Shown here: positions 24,504 through 32,820 of the stretch, one piece after another
How the letters are laid out: each line of letters starts with the position of its first letter
How positions within the stretch are numbered: position 1 is the stretch's first letter
From: Ezakiella massiliensis
GTDB lineage: Bacteria; Bacillota; Clostridia; Tissierellales; Peptoniphilaceae
Length of the DNA: 64,000 nucleotides
Reading direction: 5' to 3'
Assembly: GCF_900120165.1 (NCBI RefSeq)
Contig: NZ_LT635475.1
Location: 1,674,001-1,738,000, forward strand
Made by a program: the position numbers and the translations under genes
Notes under the pieces: model-generated
What the model was told of the DNA's origin: nothing
Databases searched by the model: none
The model's input: the letters and a program-made list of their open reading frames with translations, nothing else

Positions 24504-26297
24504 ATGGATTACAATTTTAAATCAAGAGATGAGATTGATCAAAAGTATAAGTGGAGTTTGGAAAAATTATTTACAAATGACGAGGACTTGGACAAAAAAT
24601 TAAAGGAAATCGAAGGCAAGATCGAAGATTTTAAAAAGTTCAAGGGTCGTGTGGCTGAATCCGCAGATACATTTTTGGAAATGCTTAAGCTATACGAAGA
24701 TATTGGGACAAATTTTGGCCTGGTATCAACTTATATTTCAAATAGATTTAACGAGGACAACCGCGATGCCAAGTATCAGGCCCTAAGTGATAGGCTATCA
24801 GCCTTATACACTAGCTACGGCGCTGGTTCATCATTCCTAGTGCCAGAAATTTTATCCTCAGACGTGGATAAGCTAAGGAGCTTTGTAGAAAAAGATGAGC
24901 TTAAAATTTATAAGCGTTGGTTGGATAATATTTTAAGATTTAAAGACCACACTCTAAGCGAAGCTGAAGAGAGAATTATCGCAAGCTTTACTCCTGTTAT
25001 CGATGCAGGGTCCAAGTCATTCTCAATGCTTACAGTTGCGGATATGAAATTCCCTGTGGTAAATGTAGATGGCAAGGATGTGGAACTGACTAGCGGCAAC
25101 TTTGTACCTCTGTTGACAGAAGCAAATCTAGAAGACCGCAAGAATGTTTACGAAGCCTACTACAATGTTTACAAGGACCACATAAATACTTTGGCTAGCA
25201 CACTGGATGCAAATACCAAGGCAATTGCCATTGAAGCATCTTTAAGAAAATACAAGTCAGCCAGGGAAGCAGCTTTATATGACAATACAATTCCTGTTTC
25301 AGTTTATGATAAATTGATAGAAACTGTAAATAAAGGCTTAGTAGAGCTCCACGATTATGTTGATGTTCGCAAAAAAGTTTTGGGTCTAGATAAAATTCAC
25401 ATGTACGACGTTTACAAAAACTTAGTCGAAGATATGGATGTGAAATTTACATTTGAAGAAGCCAAGGAAATTATCTTGGATGCATTAAAGCCACTTGGTG
25501 ACAAGTACATTGCAGATTTGACCAAGGGTTTTGAAGACAGATGGTGCGACGTATTTGAAACACCAGGCAAACGCGGGGGCGCTTATTCAAGTGGATCTTA
25601 CTTGACAGATCCTTATGTGCTCCTCAACTATCACGGCACACTTGATGATGTCTTTACAGTTGCTCACGAAATGGGCCACTCTATGCACTCATTTTATTCT
25701 AGAGGCAACCAACCATATATCTACTCCGGCTATTCGATTTTTGTAGCTGAAGTTGCGTCGACCATGAATGAATCCCTTCTCACTTTCTATCTATTAGACA
25801 AGTGGAAGGACGATCCAAAGAAAAAGAAATTTATTTTGAACCACTTTATGGATTCAATCAAGGGAACACTCTTTAGGCAAACACAATTTGCTGAATTTGA
25901 AATGGAAATCTACAAGGCTTACGAAAGCGGACAAGCTTTGACACCAGATTTCTTATCCAGCAAATATGAAGAGATTAACCAAAAATACTACGGACCAAGC
26001 ATGGAAAAGGATGACTTCATCAAATACGAATGGGCAAGGATCCCACACTTCTATTACAATTTCTATGTTTACCAATACGCAACAGGAATTTCTGCAGCTC
26101 TTTCATTTGCAAAGAGGGTTTTAAATGGGGGAGAAAAGGAAAGAGATATGTATCTTGAATTCTTGAGATCAGGCTCATCCTTGGATCCAATCGATGTTTT
26201 AAAACGCGCAGGAGTGGATATGAATTCACCTCAACCAATAGAAGATGCTATTGAACTCTTCAAAGAATTTAAGGATGAATTTAAAAAACTAATTTAG
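24504..26297 (+). CDS. pepF: Oligoendopeptidase F
   Basis: Cytosolic zinc metallopeptidase of family M3B that degrades short peptides. The metal site HEMGHSMHS is clear, with the downstream Glu in FVAEVASTMNE. The N-terminal helical part (QKYKWSLEKLFTNDED) and the late IPHFYYNFYVYQYATGISAA are typical of PepF. Length 597, as expected. AGGAGG lies before the ATG and the gene is nine bases from nth, so probably co-transcribed. Confidence 0.96.
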   Translation: MDYNFKSRDEIDQKYKWSLEKLFTNDEDLDKKLKEIEGKIEDFKKFKGRVAESADTFLEMLKLYEDIGTNFGLVSTYISNRFNEDNRDAKYQALSDRLSALYTSYGAGSSFLVPEILSSDVDKLRSFVEKDELKIYKRWLDNILRFKDHTLSEAEERIIASFTPVIDAGSKSFSMLTVADMKFPVVNVDGKDVELTSGNFVPLLTEANLEDRKNVYEAYYNVYKDHINTLASTLDANTKAIAIEASLRKYKSAREAALYDNTIPVSVYDKLIETVNKGLVELHDYVDVRKKVLGLDKIHMYDVYKNLVEDMDVKFTFEEAKEIILDALKPLGDKYIADLTKGFEDRWCDVFETPGKRGGAYSSGSYLTDPYVLLNYHGTLDDVFTVAHEMGHSMHSFYSRGNQPYIYSGYSIFVAEVASTMNESLLTFYLLDKWKDDPKKKKFILNHFMDSIKGTLFRQTQFAEFEMEIYKAYESGQALTPDFLSSKYEEINQKYYGPSMEKDDFIKYEWARIPHFYYNFYVYQYATGISAALSFAKRVLNGGEKERDMYLEFLRSGSSLDPIDVLKRAGVDMNSPQPIEDAIELFKEFKDEFKKLI

Positions 26298-26306
26298 GAG
26301 ATTACT

Positions 26307-27209
26307 ATGGGTTTTTCATTAGAAAATACACTCTTGTCAATGAGAGAATCTATTAGAAATTTTAGATTCAATAATGTTATTGACATTTTGATAATAGCTT
26401 TTATCGTCTACCAGCTCTATGAGCTCGTCAAGCAAACGCGTGCCGAACAGTTGGCCAAGGGACTTGTAATTCTCTTGGTGGTGACTAAGCTATCAGAGTG
26501 GTTTAAACTTTATACTTTACGGTGGTTACTAAACTGGCTCTTGGGAGCTGGTTTGATAGCTATCGTTGTTATATTCCAACCGGAAATCAGGCGGGCTTTT
26601 GAGTCTATCGGTAGGAGCAAGATTATTGGTAAACGCTTTGGGACCAACAGTGACAACCAGTACGACGGAGTTATCGAAGAGATTGTCCAAGCTTGCAATT
26701 CTCTGTCCAGGCAAAAGATTGGAGCCCTGATTGTCTTTCAAAGGCAAATTGGTTTTGAGGATATTATTGAAACAGGGACCAAGATTGACGGCCTTGTTTC
26801 AATGGGACTTTTGATTAATATTTTTATTCCAAACACGCCACTTCATGATGGGGCTGTTATTGTGGATAGGGATATTGTAAAGGCAGCTGCATGCTTTTTG
26901 CCGATTACTGATAACAATAGACTGTCCAAGGAACTTGGAACAAGGCACAGGGCAGCACTGGGTATATCGGAGAGATCAGACTGCATGGTTATAGTTGTCA
27001 GTGAAGAGACAGGTGGCATTTCTTGCTGCGAAAACGGAGAGATTGCAAGATATTTGGACGAAGAGACTTTGCGCAAAAAATTGCGTGAGGTTTATAATCC
27101 AAAGGAAGAAAAGCTAGGCTTTATTGCAAAGATAAAGGGTGAGTTTAATGAAGCTAAAGAAAAAGAAGAACAATCAAAAGAATCACAAGAATCAGAATCT
27201 GGTCGCTAA
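26307..27209 (+). CDS. cdaA: Diadenylate cyclase CdaA
   Basis: Makes the second messenger c-di-AMP from two ATP at the membrane. Three N-terminal helices (about residues 24-92) precede the DAC domain, whose signature motifs are D181-G-A (LHDGAVIV) and R213-H-R (GTRHRAALGI). Length 300; the last ~25 residues are a Lys/Glu/Ser-rich tail. AGGAG precedes the ATG, nine bases after pepF. The end overlaps cdaR by 62 bases. CdaA is regulated by CdaR and by GlmM in characterised Bacillota; here glmM lies about 4 kb downstream as part of a fusion. Confidence 0.96.
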   Translation: MGFSLENTLLSMRESIRNFRFNNVIDILIIAFIVYQLYELVKQTRAEQLAKGLVILLVVTKLSEWFKLYTLRWLLNWLLGAGLIAIVVIFQPEIRRAFESIGRSKIIGKRFGTNSDNQYDGVIEEIVQACNSLSRQKIGALIVFQRQIGFEDIIETGTKIDGLVSMGLLINIFIPNTPLHDGAVIVDRDIVKAAACFLPITDNNRLSKELGTRHRAALGISERSDCMVIVVSEETGGISCCENGEIARYLDEETLRKKLREVYNPKEEKLGFIAKIKGEFNEAKEKEEQSKESQESESGR

Positions 27210-28527
27210 AATAATGTCCCTTGTCATTGCAGTTTTGCTTTGGTCATATGTAATGACAATCGAAAATCCAGATGAGAGAAGGGTTATTAGAAATGTTCGC
27301 GTTAAGTTTTTAAACGCAGACTTGTTGAGGGACAGCGACAACCAACTCATGACCCAGGAAGACCAATTTGTAAATATTACCTTGCGTGGTAAAAAAAATG
27401 AACTGGAAAAAGTTCGCGCTGATATGATAAATGCAAGTGTTGATTTGGAAGGCTACGGAGCTGGCAACACCAGGATTCCAATTGATGTTAATCTGGAAGG
27501 GGTCAGCAGCTTGGTTAGTGTTGATACTATTAGTCCGCCATCCATAATTGTTAATATCGATAAGATTGTTTCCAGAGATTTTGAAGTTCAAGTTGATACC
27601 AAGGGCAATCCAAAGGAAAATTATATGAAGGGTGACAATCAGTTGTCATCGCCAAAGGTTCAAGTTACAGGTCCTGCAAGTCAAATTGGAATTATTGATA
27701 GCATAAGGACAAATATAGATGTTGATGGAAAGGAAAAGGGCTTTACAGTTACAAATCCTCTTTACGCAGTGGATGCAAATGGCAACCGCTTATCTAATGT
27801 AAGCATCAAGCCAGATGTAGTTACAATTAGCGTGCCAATTTACAAGACAGCGGTTCTGGTAATCGAGCCGAGCACCGTTGGCAATTTGCCAGTGGATTTT
27901 GAAACTACGCTTATGCACGTCAACCCACCGACAATTGCGGTAAAGATTATAGATGAAAATGCTGTGGTGCCAAAGACCATTAAGACCGAGCCGATTAATA
28001 TGGAAGAGTTGGTTTCAAGCGACGAAAAGATGCTCACTCCAATTATTCCTGAGGGCATGGAGGCCATTGATCCAAGTATCACATACTCATTGACCTACCA
28101 GATTCAAAAGTATACAACTAAACGCTTCGCTGTGGATAAGTCTCAAATAAAATTTAAAAATCTTCCAGAACATTTAAACGTAGACCTTGGTTCACTTCCA
28201 ACAATTGTGGATATAACTGTTCGTGGTTATGAAAAAGAACTCAAAGCTTTAAACACTGGCGATGTTGTATTGGCAGTTAACTTGGAGAATGCAGAAATTG
28301 GTGAGGATTCATACAATCTTAAATTGCAAATCAAGGATAAACCTTCACTCAGCTTGATAGGGGCGCCAAAGATAAAATTAAATATCATAGGCAAGGAAAA
28401 CTCTGAAGAAACGCCAGAAGAAAAACCAGATGAAAAACCGGGCGAAGAAAATGGTGAGGGTACAGAGGAAAATAACGAAAGCAAAGATAATGAAAAACCT
28501 GATGAAAAACCAGATGAAAAACAATAA
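27148..28527 (+). CDS. cdaR: CdaA regulator CdaR (YbbR-domain protein)
   Basis: Membrane-anchored extracellular regulator of CdaA. A basic N-terminus and one helix (AKIMSLVIAVLLWSYVM) are followed by four YbbR-type repeats, recognisable by spaced VxGP/VRGxE segments (ITLRGKKNELEKV, VQVTGPASQI, ITVRGYEKELKAL). The last ~50 residues are a Glu/Lys/Pro repeat tail. ATG at 27148 has GGTGAG nearby; a GTG three codons earlier overlaps the binding site. The start lies inside cdaA. A terminator follows. Confidence 0.93.
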   Translation: MKLKKKKNNQKNHKNQNLVAKIMSLVIAVLLWSYVMTIENPDERRVIRNVRVKFLNADLLRDSDNQLMTQEDQFVNITLRGKKNELEKVRADMINASVDLEGYGAGNTRIPIDVNLEGVSSLVSVDTISPPSIIVNIDKIVSRDFEVQVDTKGNPKENYMKGDNQLSSPKVQVTGPASQIGIIDSIRTNIDVDGKEKGFTVTNPLYAVDANGNRLSNVSIKPDVVTISVPIYKTAVLVIEPSTVGNLPVDFETTLMHVNPPTIAVKIIDENAVVPKTIKTEPINMEELVSSDEKMLTPIIPEGMEAIDPSITYSLTYQIQKYTTKRFAVDKSQIKFKNLPEHLNVDLGSLPTIVDITVRGYEKELKALNTGDVVLAVNLENAEIGEDSYNLKLQIKDKPSLSLIGAPKIKLNIIGKENSEETPEEKPDEKPGEENGEGTEENNESKDNEKPDEKPDEKQ

Positions 28528-28537
28528 ACAAAAATTT

Positions 28538-28560
28538 AAAGGGCCTCTTGGCCCTTTTCT
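28538..28560 (+). terminator. Terminator after cdaR
   Basis: Perfect arms AAAGGGCC and GGCCCTTT with loop TCTT, then TTCT. Confidence 0.85.
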
Positions 28561-28679
28561 CATATTTAGGGATATTTAGGGTCTAATTTGCGGTTAAAAT
28601 TGCGAATTTTTGCAGTGTTCGACATTTTGCTCATTCCGACGTACCCTTTAGTACGCCTCATTCGACAAAATGTCTCAAG

Positions 28680-28754
28680 CTACAAAAATTCATCATTTTT
28701 TCCTCTCAAATTCATTTCCAGCGTCCTAAAAAATTGTTTCACTTCGAATCTCAT
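28680..28754 (-). other. Possible micro-ORF with strong ribosome binding site (24 codons)
   Basis: Minus-strand AGGAGG eight bases before ATG, opening 24 codons starting MRFEVKQFFRTLEMNLRG and ending NDEFL. The ribosome binding site and first six codons equal those at 20900. Translation is unproven. Confidence 0.3.
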
Positions 28755-28820
28755 CGATTTATCCTCCTAAATATTATTATGCTAGGGTGTAAGTTGCGGT
28801 TAAAATTACGAATTTTTGTG

Positions 28821-28878
28821 AAATAAAATTTCGCGTAGCGTGTAGCGTCCGATTTATTTCGGACAAAAATTTTTATTT
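28821..28878 (+). repeat. REP-like GTAG hairpin, intact long form
   Basis: Arms AAATAAAATTT and AAATTTTTATTT enclose CGCGTAGCGT and GTAGCGTCCGA, loop TTTATT, TCGGAC. The inner stem GTCCGA/TCGGAC is fully paired. It is the closest relative of the split unit at 20956. Confidence 0.7.
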
Positions 28879-28901
28879 AACGTCGAAGCCCTAGCCCAAG
28901 A

Positions 28902-28949
28902 GGTCAATTTTCTGTAGAGGTCACCTTTATGGTGACCAAAAAAATGACC
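28902..28949 (+). repeat. REP-like GTAG hairpin with GGTCACC stem
   Basis: GTAG at 28914, stem GGTCACC/GGTGACC around CTTTA-type loop, then AAAAAAA. Outer arms GGTCA..TTTT and AAAA..TGACC also pair. Same design as the other units with a different stem sequence. Confidence 0.65.
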
Positions 28950-29268
28950 GATTGGATAGCAGGTCTCGTGTCAGAGGTTCCCAAGAGAGCGAGTTATAAC
29001 GATGCTCGATTGGTGAATCTTACGGCACTCATCAATTTATCCTCATAAATATGTTTTGCAATGGTGCGTAAATTGCAACATTCTCGTGAAACAAATTTTT
29101 CTTTATAAATATTTTTTAAAAGATTATTGAATTTAATTATTTTTAATTTATAATTTAATTACATTGACCGCTTGAAACTGTTCAAGAGAACTCGAACTCC
29201 AGGGTGTTGGAAATTCAAATCATATTCTTGCACCTAAAAAATAAATTTTACAATCCACCTTTTTTGCC

Positions 29269-29297
29269 TTGACATATAGAATCATGAGTGCTATACT
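29269..29297 (+). promoter_or_regulatory. Promoter of the FMN riboswitch-ribU unit
   Basis: TTGACA and TATACT separated by 17 bases, ending six bases before the aptamer. Confidence 0.85.
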
Positions 29298-29302
29298 CTA
29301 AT

Positions 29303-29415
29303 CATCTTCAGGGGGAGGTGCAATTCCTTTACCGGTGGTATAGTCCACGAGCGTCAGCTGACGCAGAACAGGTTAGATTCCTGTACCGACGGTTATAGTC
29401 CGGATGTGAGAAGAG
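29303..29415 (+). ncRNA. FMN riboswitch (RFN element)
   Basis: Conserved blocks in order: ATCTTCAGGGGGAGGTG, AATTCCTTTACCGGTGG, AGTCCACGAGC, GATTCCTGTACCGACGG, ATAGTCCGGATGTGAGAAGA. P1 pairs CTTC with GAAG at the ends. It senses FMN and sits before a riboflavin transporter, as expected. Confidence 0.96.
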
Positions 29416-29442
29416 GTCCCCTTGTATTTTGGGGCTTTTTTT
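29413..29442 (+). terminator. FMN riboswitch terminator
   Basis: CCCC (29418) pairs with GGGG (29431) within a stem-loop followed by a seven-base T-run, between aptamer and ribU start. Expected to form when FMN is bound. Confidence 0.75.
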
Positions 29443-29471
29443 ATGCCCTCAATCAAAAGGAGGAAATGAAG

Positions 29472-30116
29472 ATGAAAATGTCAACGAAAAAAATGACTGC
29501 ACTTGCTATGTGTGCAGCAATCAGCTATCTTGTAATGGTTTTTGGTAGGATTCCAATTGTACTTTTTTTAAAGTTCGATCCTAAGGACGCGGTCCTTGCC
29601 ATTACAACATTAATTTTTGGCTTGGTCCCATCACTTTTGGTGACTGCTGTTGTGTGTTTGGTAGAATTTTTTACTGTCTCAGACACAGGCTTTTGGGGTT
29701 TACTAATGAACTTTGTAGGTTCAGCGGCCTTTATCGTTCCGCTTGCAACTATGGTTAACCGCAAGGATGACACCAAGTGGACAGCTTTAGCCCTACTTGT
29801 AAGTACTCTTGTGATGACTTTCATAATGCTTGCATGGAATATTGTTATTACACCAATTTATATGAAGGTCCCATTTGCAGAAGTTAAAAAGTTATTGCTA
29901 CCAGCTATACTTCCATTTAATATTTTTAAAGGACTTTTAAACTCTGCCCTAACATTTGTGGCCTTGCCAATTGTTCCAAGATTAAAAAAGACCTTGGACT
30001 TGCAAGACGAAGAGGTAGATCACATTGGCATTGGTCAAGTCGCTTGGATTTCATCCCTGCTACTTGTATCAGCTCTAATAATTTATTATGCTCTAAACAG
30101 CCCTATGGGAAAATAA
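29472..30116 (+). CDS. ribU: Riboflavin ECF transporter S component
   Basis: Substrate-binding membrane subunit for riboflavin uptake, which docks on a shared ECF energy module not present in this window. Typical start TKKMTALAMCAAISYLVMVF with the AxxxA docking pattern, then IPIVLFLKFDPKDAVLAI, the family's riboflavin-binding loop. About six helices, 214 residues. AAAGGAGG lies eight bases before this ATG; an ATG two codons upstream is too close, and earlier in-frame starts fall inside the riboswitch. Controlled by the FMN riboswitch. Confidence 0.94.
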   Translation: MKMSTKKMTALAMCAAISYLVMVFGRIPIVLFLKFDPKDAVLAITTLIFGLVPSLLVTAVVCLVEFFTVSDTGFWGLLMNFVGSAAFIVPLATMVNRKDDTKWTALALLVSTLVMTFIMLAWNIVITPIYMKVPFAEVKKLLLPAILPFNIFKGLLNSALTFVALPIVPRLKKTLDLQDEEVDHIGIGQVAWISSLLLVSALIIYYALNSPMGK

Positions 30117-30130
30117 TATATACCGATCGA

Positions 30131-30164
30131 AGATCCGCTTATTTTTTAAGCGGGTCTTTTTTTA
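30131..30164 (+). terminator. Terminator after ribU
   Basis: Arms AGATCCGCTT and AAGCGGGTCT (one mismatch), then a seven-base T-run. Confidence 0.85.
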
Positions 30165-30188
30165 TGCACAGATGGGTATAAATTCATT

Positions 30189-32819
30189 ATGATGGATGGA
30201 TATGTATATAAAATTTTAAATAAAATTGAAGATACTGGAAATACTGCCTATGTAGTTGGTGGGGCAGTCCGTGATTATCTACTTAAAAGAAAAATTCACG
30301 ACTACGATATCACCACGTCTTTAAATCCCAAGGAGCTTAAAAAACTTTTTCCCAACTCTATTATGGTCAATAAAAAAATGGGAACGGTAACTGTAAAGGG
30401 AATTGAGATTACCCCTTATAGAATTGAGTCGGCCTACGAGGATGGCAGGCGGCCAAGCAAAGTTCGTTTTTCAAGATTGCTCGAGGATGATCTGGTGAGA
30501 AGGGACTTTACTATTAATGCCATTGCAATGGGTAAGGATGGCAATATTGTAGATAAGCTTTCTGGCAGAGATGATTTGGATAAAAAAATAATCCGCTGCG
30601 TGGGAAATCCCGACCGGCGTTTTAGGGAAGACGCTCTTCGGATGCTAAGGGCCATTCGTTTTGCCTGTCAACTGGACTTTAGAATTGAGGGACGTACCCT
30701 GAGGGCCATTCGTCGAAATGCAGATTTGATTTATAAATTGTCGACAGAGAGGGTTAGGGATGAGTTTAATAAAATTTTGCTGTCCGACAATGTTATCTTG
30801 GGTTTGGATCTTTTGAGGTCGACTGGACTTTTGGAGAGGATTATTCCAGAGTATAAAAATACTTACGATTATGACCAGCTCAACCACCATCACAAATATG
30901 ACTTGTACAATCACATGATAAGGGTGGTAAAGTTTTCTAATAAGGATTTGCCGACCAGGCTGGCGGCTCTCTTGCATGATATTGAAAAGCCATCTTGCCA
31001 AGAGGTCTTTGCGGATGGGACAGCTCATTATTATGGACATGATAAAAAATCCGCACAAACTGCCAGGAGGATTTTAAAGGATTTAAAATATCCAAAGGCG
31101 ACAGTTGATAAGGCAGGCAAGTATATTGAAAACCACATGAACGCCGACCCCAACATTGGCCTACGCGGCGTTAGACGGATGAGAAATAAATTTGGCGACG
31201 ATATTTATAATTTTTTGTCTTTGCTCTATGCCGATTCGGTGTCGGCAAGTGGCGAGGACCTTGAAAAAATTGACAAATTGCACAAAATGTTAGATAATAT
31301 TAGCCAAGAAGAAGATTTTAATAAAGGGAATGAAATTTGCATTAACGGCAATGATTTAATAAATATTGGATACAAAGAGGGAGTTAAAATCGGCGAGGCT
31401 TTGTGTAAACTCAAAGACCTTGTTGAGCTGGGTTTAAAAAACAACAGAGAGACCCTTCTGAGTATTGCAAAGGAATTCCAAAGTGGAGGGAATATGAAAA
31501 AATATTTTGGCACAGATGGAGTTAGGGGAATAGCAAACACTGAACTTACAAATGAATTTGCATACAAACTGGCTAGAGCTGTTGGTAAGTTTATAGAAGG
31601 AAACAAGAGGGTTGTGCTTGGTATGGACACCAGGCTTTCATCGCCTATGTTTATGGCTTCTATTACCGCAGGACTTATGGCTGAGGGTGTTGAAGTCGAC
31701 CAGGTGGGAGTTATATCCACACCGGGTGTCGCTTACATTACAAAGACACATGGGTATGGTATGGGGATTATGATTTCCGCATCCCACAATCCATATATGT
31801 ATAATGGAATAAAATTAATTGGCGCTGACGGCTACAAGCTGAGTGACGATGAAGAAATCGTAATTGAAAATATGATCGACAACCTGGAAGCTGAGACCTA
31901 TGATGGCGATAAGCTGGGCAAAGTTTCAATTGCTAAAGATTTATTTAACGATTACTTGATCCATCTGGAAGGCCTGGCAGGCGATGGCTTTAAGGGTATG
32001 AAGATTGCAATCGACGCTGGCAATGGAGTTATGAGTGAGATTGCGCCAAAAGTTTTTAGGGAACTGGGCGCAGAAGTTATAAAAATAAATTGCGATTCAA
32101 ATGGCAGGTATATAAACGATAAGACTGGTTCGACTGCTCCTGAAAAGATTGCCAAGCTCACCAAAGATGAAGACTGCGATATTGGTGTCGCCTTTGATGG
32201 TGATGCAGATAGAGTTATATTTGCAGATGAAGATGGCAATGTCCTTGATGGCGACCACATCATTTGCTATGGAGCCCTTTGCCTCAAAGAAGAGGGCAGG
32301 CTTTCAAACAATGGAGTTGTTACGACTAGCATGAGTAACGGGGCCTTTGAAAAGTATTTAAAAGACCACGAAATAGAACTCATTAGGGCAGATGTTGGCG
32401 ATAAGTATGTAATGGAGGCCATGAGAAAAAATGGCATGGTCTTGGGTGGAGAAAAGTCGGGCCACATTATATTTTTAGACCACTTAACCATGGGCGACGG
32501 CTTGCAAACTGCTATTATTATTTTAAATATGCTTAAAAAACGCGGGGAGAAGGCTTCGACTATTGGCAAGCTCTACCAAGATTATCCACAAGTGCTCGTC
32601 AATGCAGATGCCAGTGATGAAATTAAAAAAACTTACAAGGAAAATAAAAATATTAGCAAGGCCATTGATAATTTACTGGAAAAACACCCTGACTATAGGA
32701 TTCTAATTAGGCCTTCAGGAACTGAAAAGTTTGTGAGAATTATGATAGAAGGCAGTCCGATTGGAGAAATAATTGTAGAAGCTAATAATTTAAAGGCTAT
32801 TATTGAAAAGGAGAACTAG
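30189..32819 (+). CDS. cca-glmM: Fusion of CCA-adding tRNA nucleotidyltransferase and phosphoglucosamine mutase
   Basis: One 876-residue frame. Residues 1-435 are a class II tRNA nucleotidyltransferase: YVVGGAVRDYLLKRKIHDYD with the catalytic DxD, RRDFTINAIAM, and an HD domain (RLAALLHDIEKP). Residues 436-876 are complete GlmM, which makes glucosamine-1-phosphate for cell wall: KKYFGTDGVRGIANTE, active serine SASHNP (about S532), metal loop FDGDADRVIF, GGEKSGHI and RPSGTEKFVRIM. No stop separates them, but GGAGG sits four bases before the internal ATG at 31494, so free GlmM may also be made. The first ATG lacks a ribosome binding site; a TATAAA at 30177 hints at a leaderless start. A sequencing error that removed a stop cannot be excluded. 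Confidence 0.85.
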   Translation: MMDGYVYKILNKIEDTGNTAYVVGGAVRDYLLKRKIHDYDITTSLNPKELKKLFPNSIMVNKKMGTVTVKGIEITPYRIESAYEDGRRPSKVRFSRLLEDDLVRRDFTINAIAMGKDGNIVDKLSGRDDLDKKIIRCVGNPDRRFREDALRMLRAIRFACQLDFRIEGRTLRAIRRNADLIYKLSTERVRDEFNKILLSDNVILGLDLLRSTGLLERIIPEYKNTYDYDQLNHHHKYDLYNHMIRVVKFSNKDLPTRLAALLHDIEKPSCQEVFADGTAHYYGHDKKSAQTARRILKDLKYPKATVDKAGKYIENHMNADPNIGLRGVRRMRNKFGDDIYNFLSLLYADSVSASGEDLEKIDKLHKMLDNISQEEDFNKGNEICINGNDLINIGYKEGVKIGEALCKLKDLVELGLKNNRETLLSIAKEFQSGGNMKKYFGTDGVRGIANTELTNEFAYKLARAVGKFIEGNKRVVLGMDTRLSSPMFMASITAGLMAEGVEVDQVGVISTPGVAYITKTHGYGMGIMISASHNPYMYNGIKLIGADGYKLSDDEEIVIENMIDNLEAETYDGDKLGKVSIAKDLFNDYLIHLEGLAGDGFKGMKIAIDAGNGVMSEIAPKVFRELGAEVIKINCDSNGRYINDKTGSTAPEKIAKLTKDEDCDIGVAFDGDADRVIFADEDGNVLDGDHIICYGALCLKEEGRLSNNGVVTTSMSNGAFEKYLKDHEIELIRADVGDKYVMEAMRKNGMVLGGEKSGHIIFLDHLTMGDGLQTAIIILNMLKKRGEKASTIGKLYQDYPQVLVNADASDEIKKTYKENKNISKAIDNLLEKHPDYRILIRPSGTEKFVRIMIEGSPIGEIIVEANNLKAIIEKEN
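31485..31496 (+). promoter_or_regulatory. Internal ribosome binding site and start for GlmM
   Basis: GGAGGG, four spacer bases from the GGAGG core, then ATG (31494), in frame within the fused gene and exactly at the usual GlmM N-terminus (MKKYFGTDG). Indicates that glmM was, or still is, translated separately. Confidence 0.7.
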
Positions 32820-32820
32820 T

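Larger units (their letters stand above)
28561..29110. repeat. Repeat island 2 (mosaic of intergenic repeat modules)
   Basis: About 550 bases, sharing modules with the island at 20.78-21.54 kb. They include ATATTTAGGGATATTTAGGG, GGTTAAAATTGCGAATTTTTG (28592 and again near 28797), TTCACTTCGAATCTCATC with ATTTATCCTCCTAAATATT (28738-28777), TCATCAATTTATCCTCAT (29029-29046) and two REP-like units. From 29111 to 29268 there is only AT-rich DNA with a small CTTGAA/TTCAAG hairpin. Confidence 0.7.

Noticed and set aside
29160..29240. tRNA-like look (GAACTCGAACTCCAGGG and a CACC-type end)
   Set aside because: No consistent cloverleaf could be folded; only a small CTTGAA/TTCAAG hairpin is present.
29406..29471. 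N-terminal extension of ribU from a GTG at 29406
   Set aside because: It would lie within the FMN riboswitch and its terminator; AAAGGAGG marks the start at 29472.
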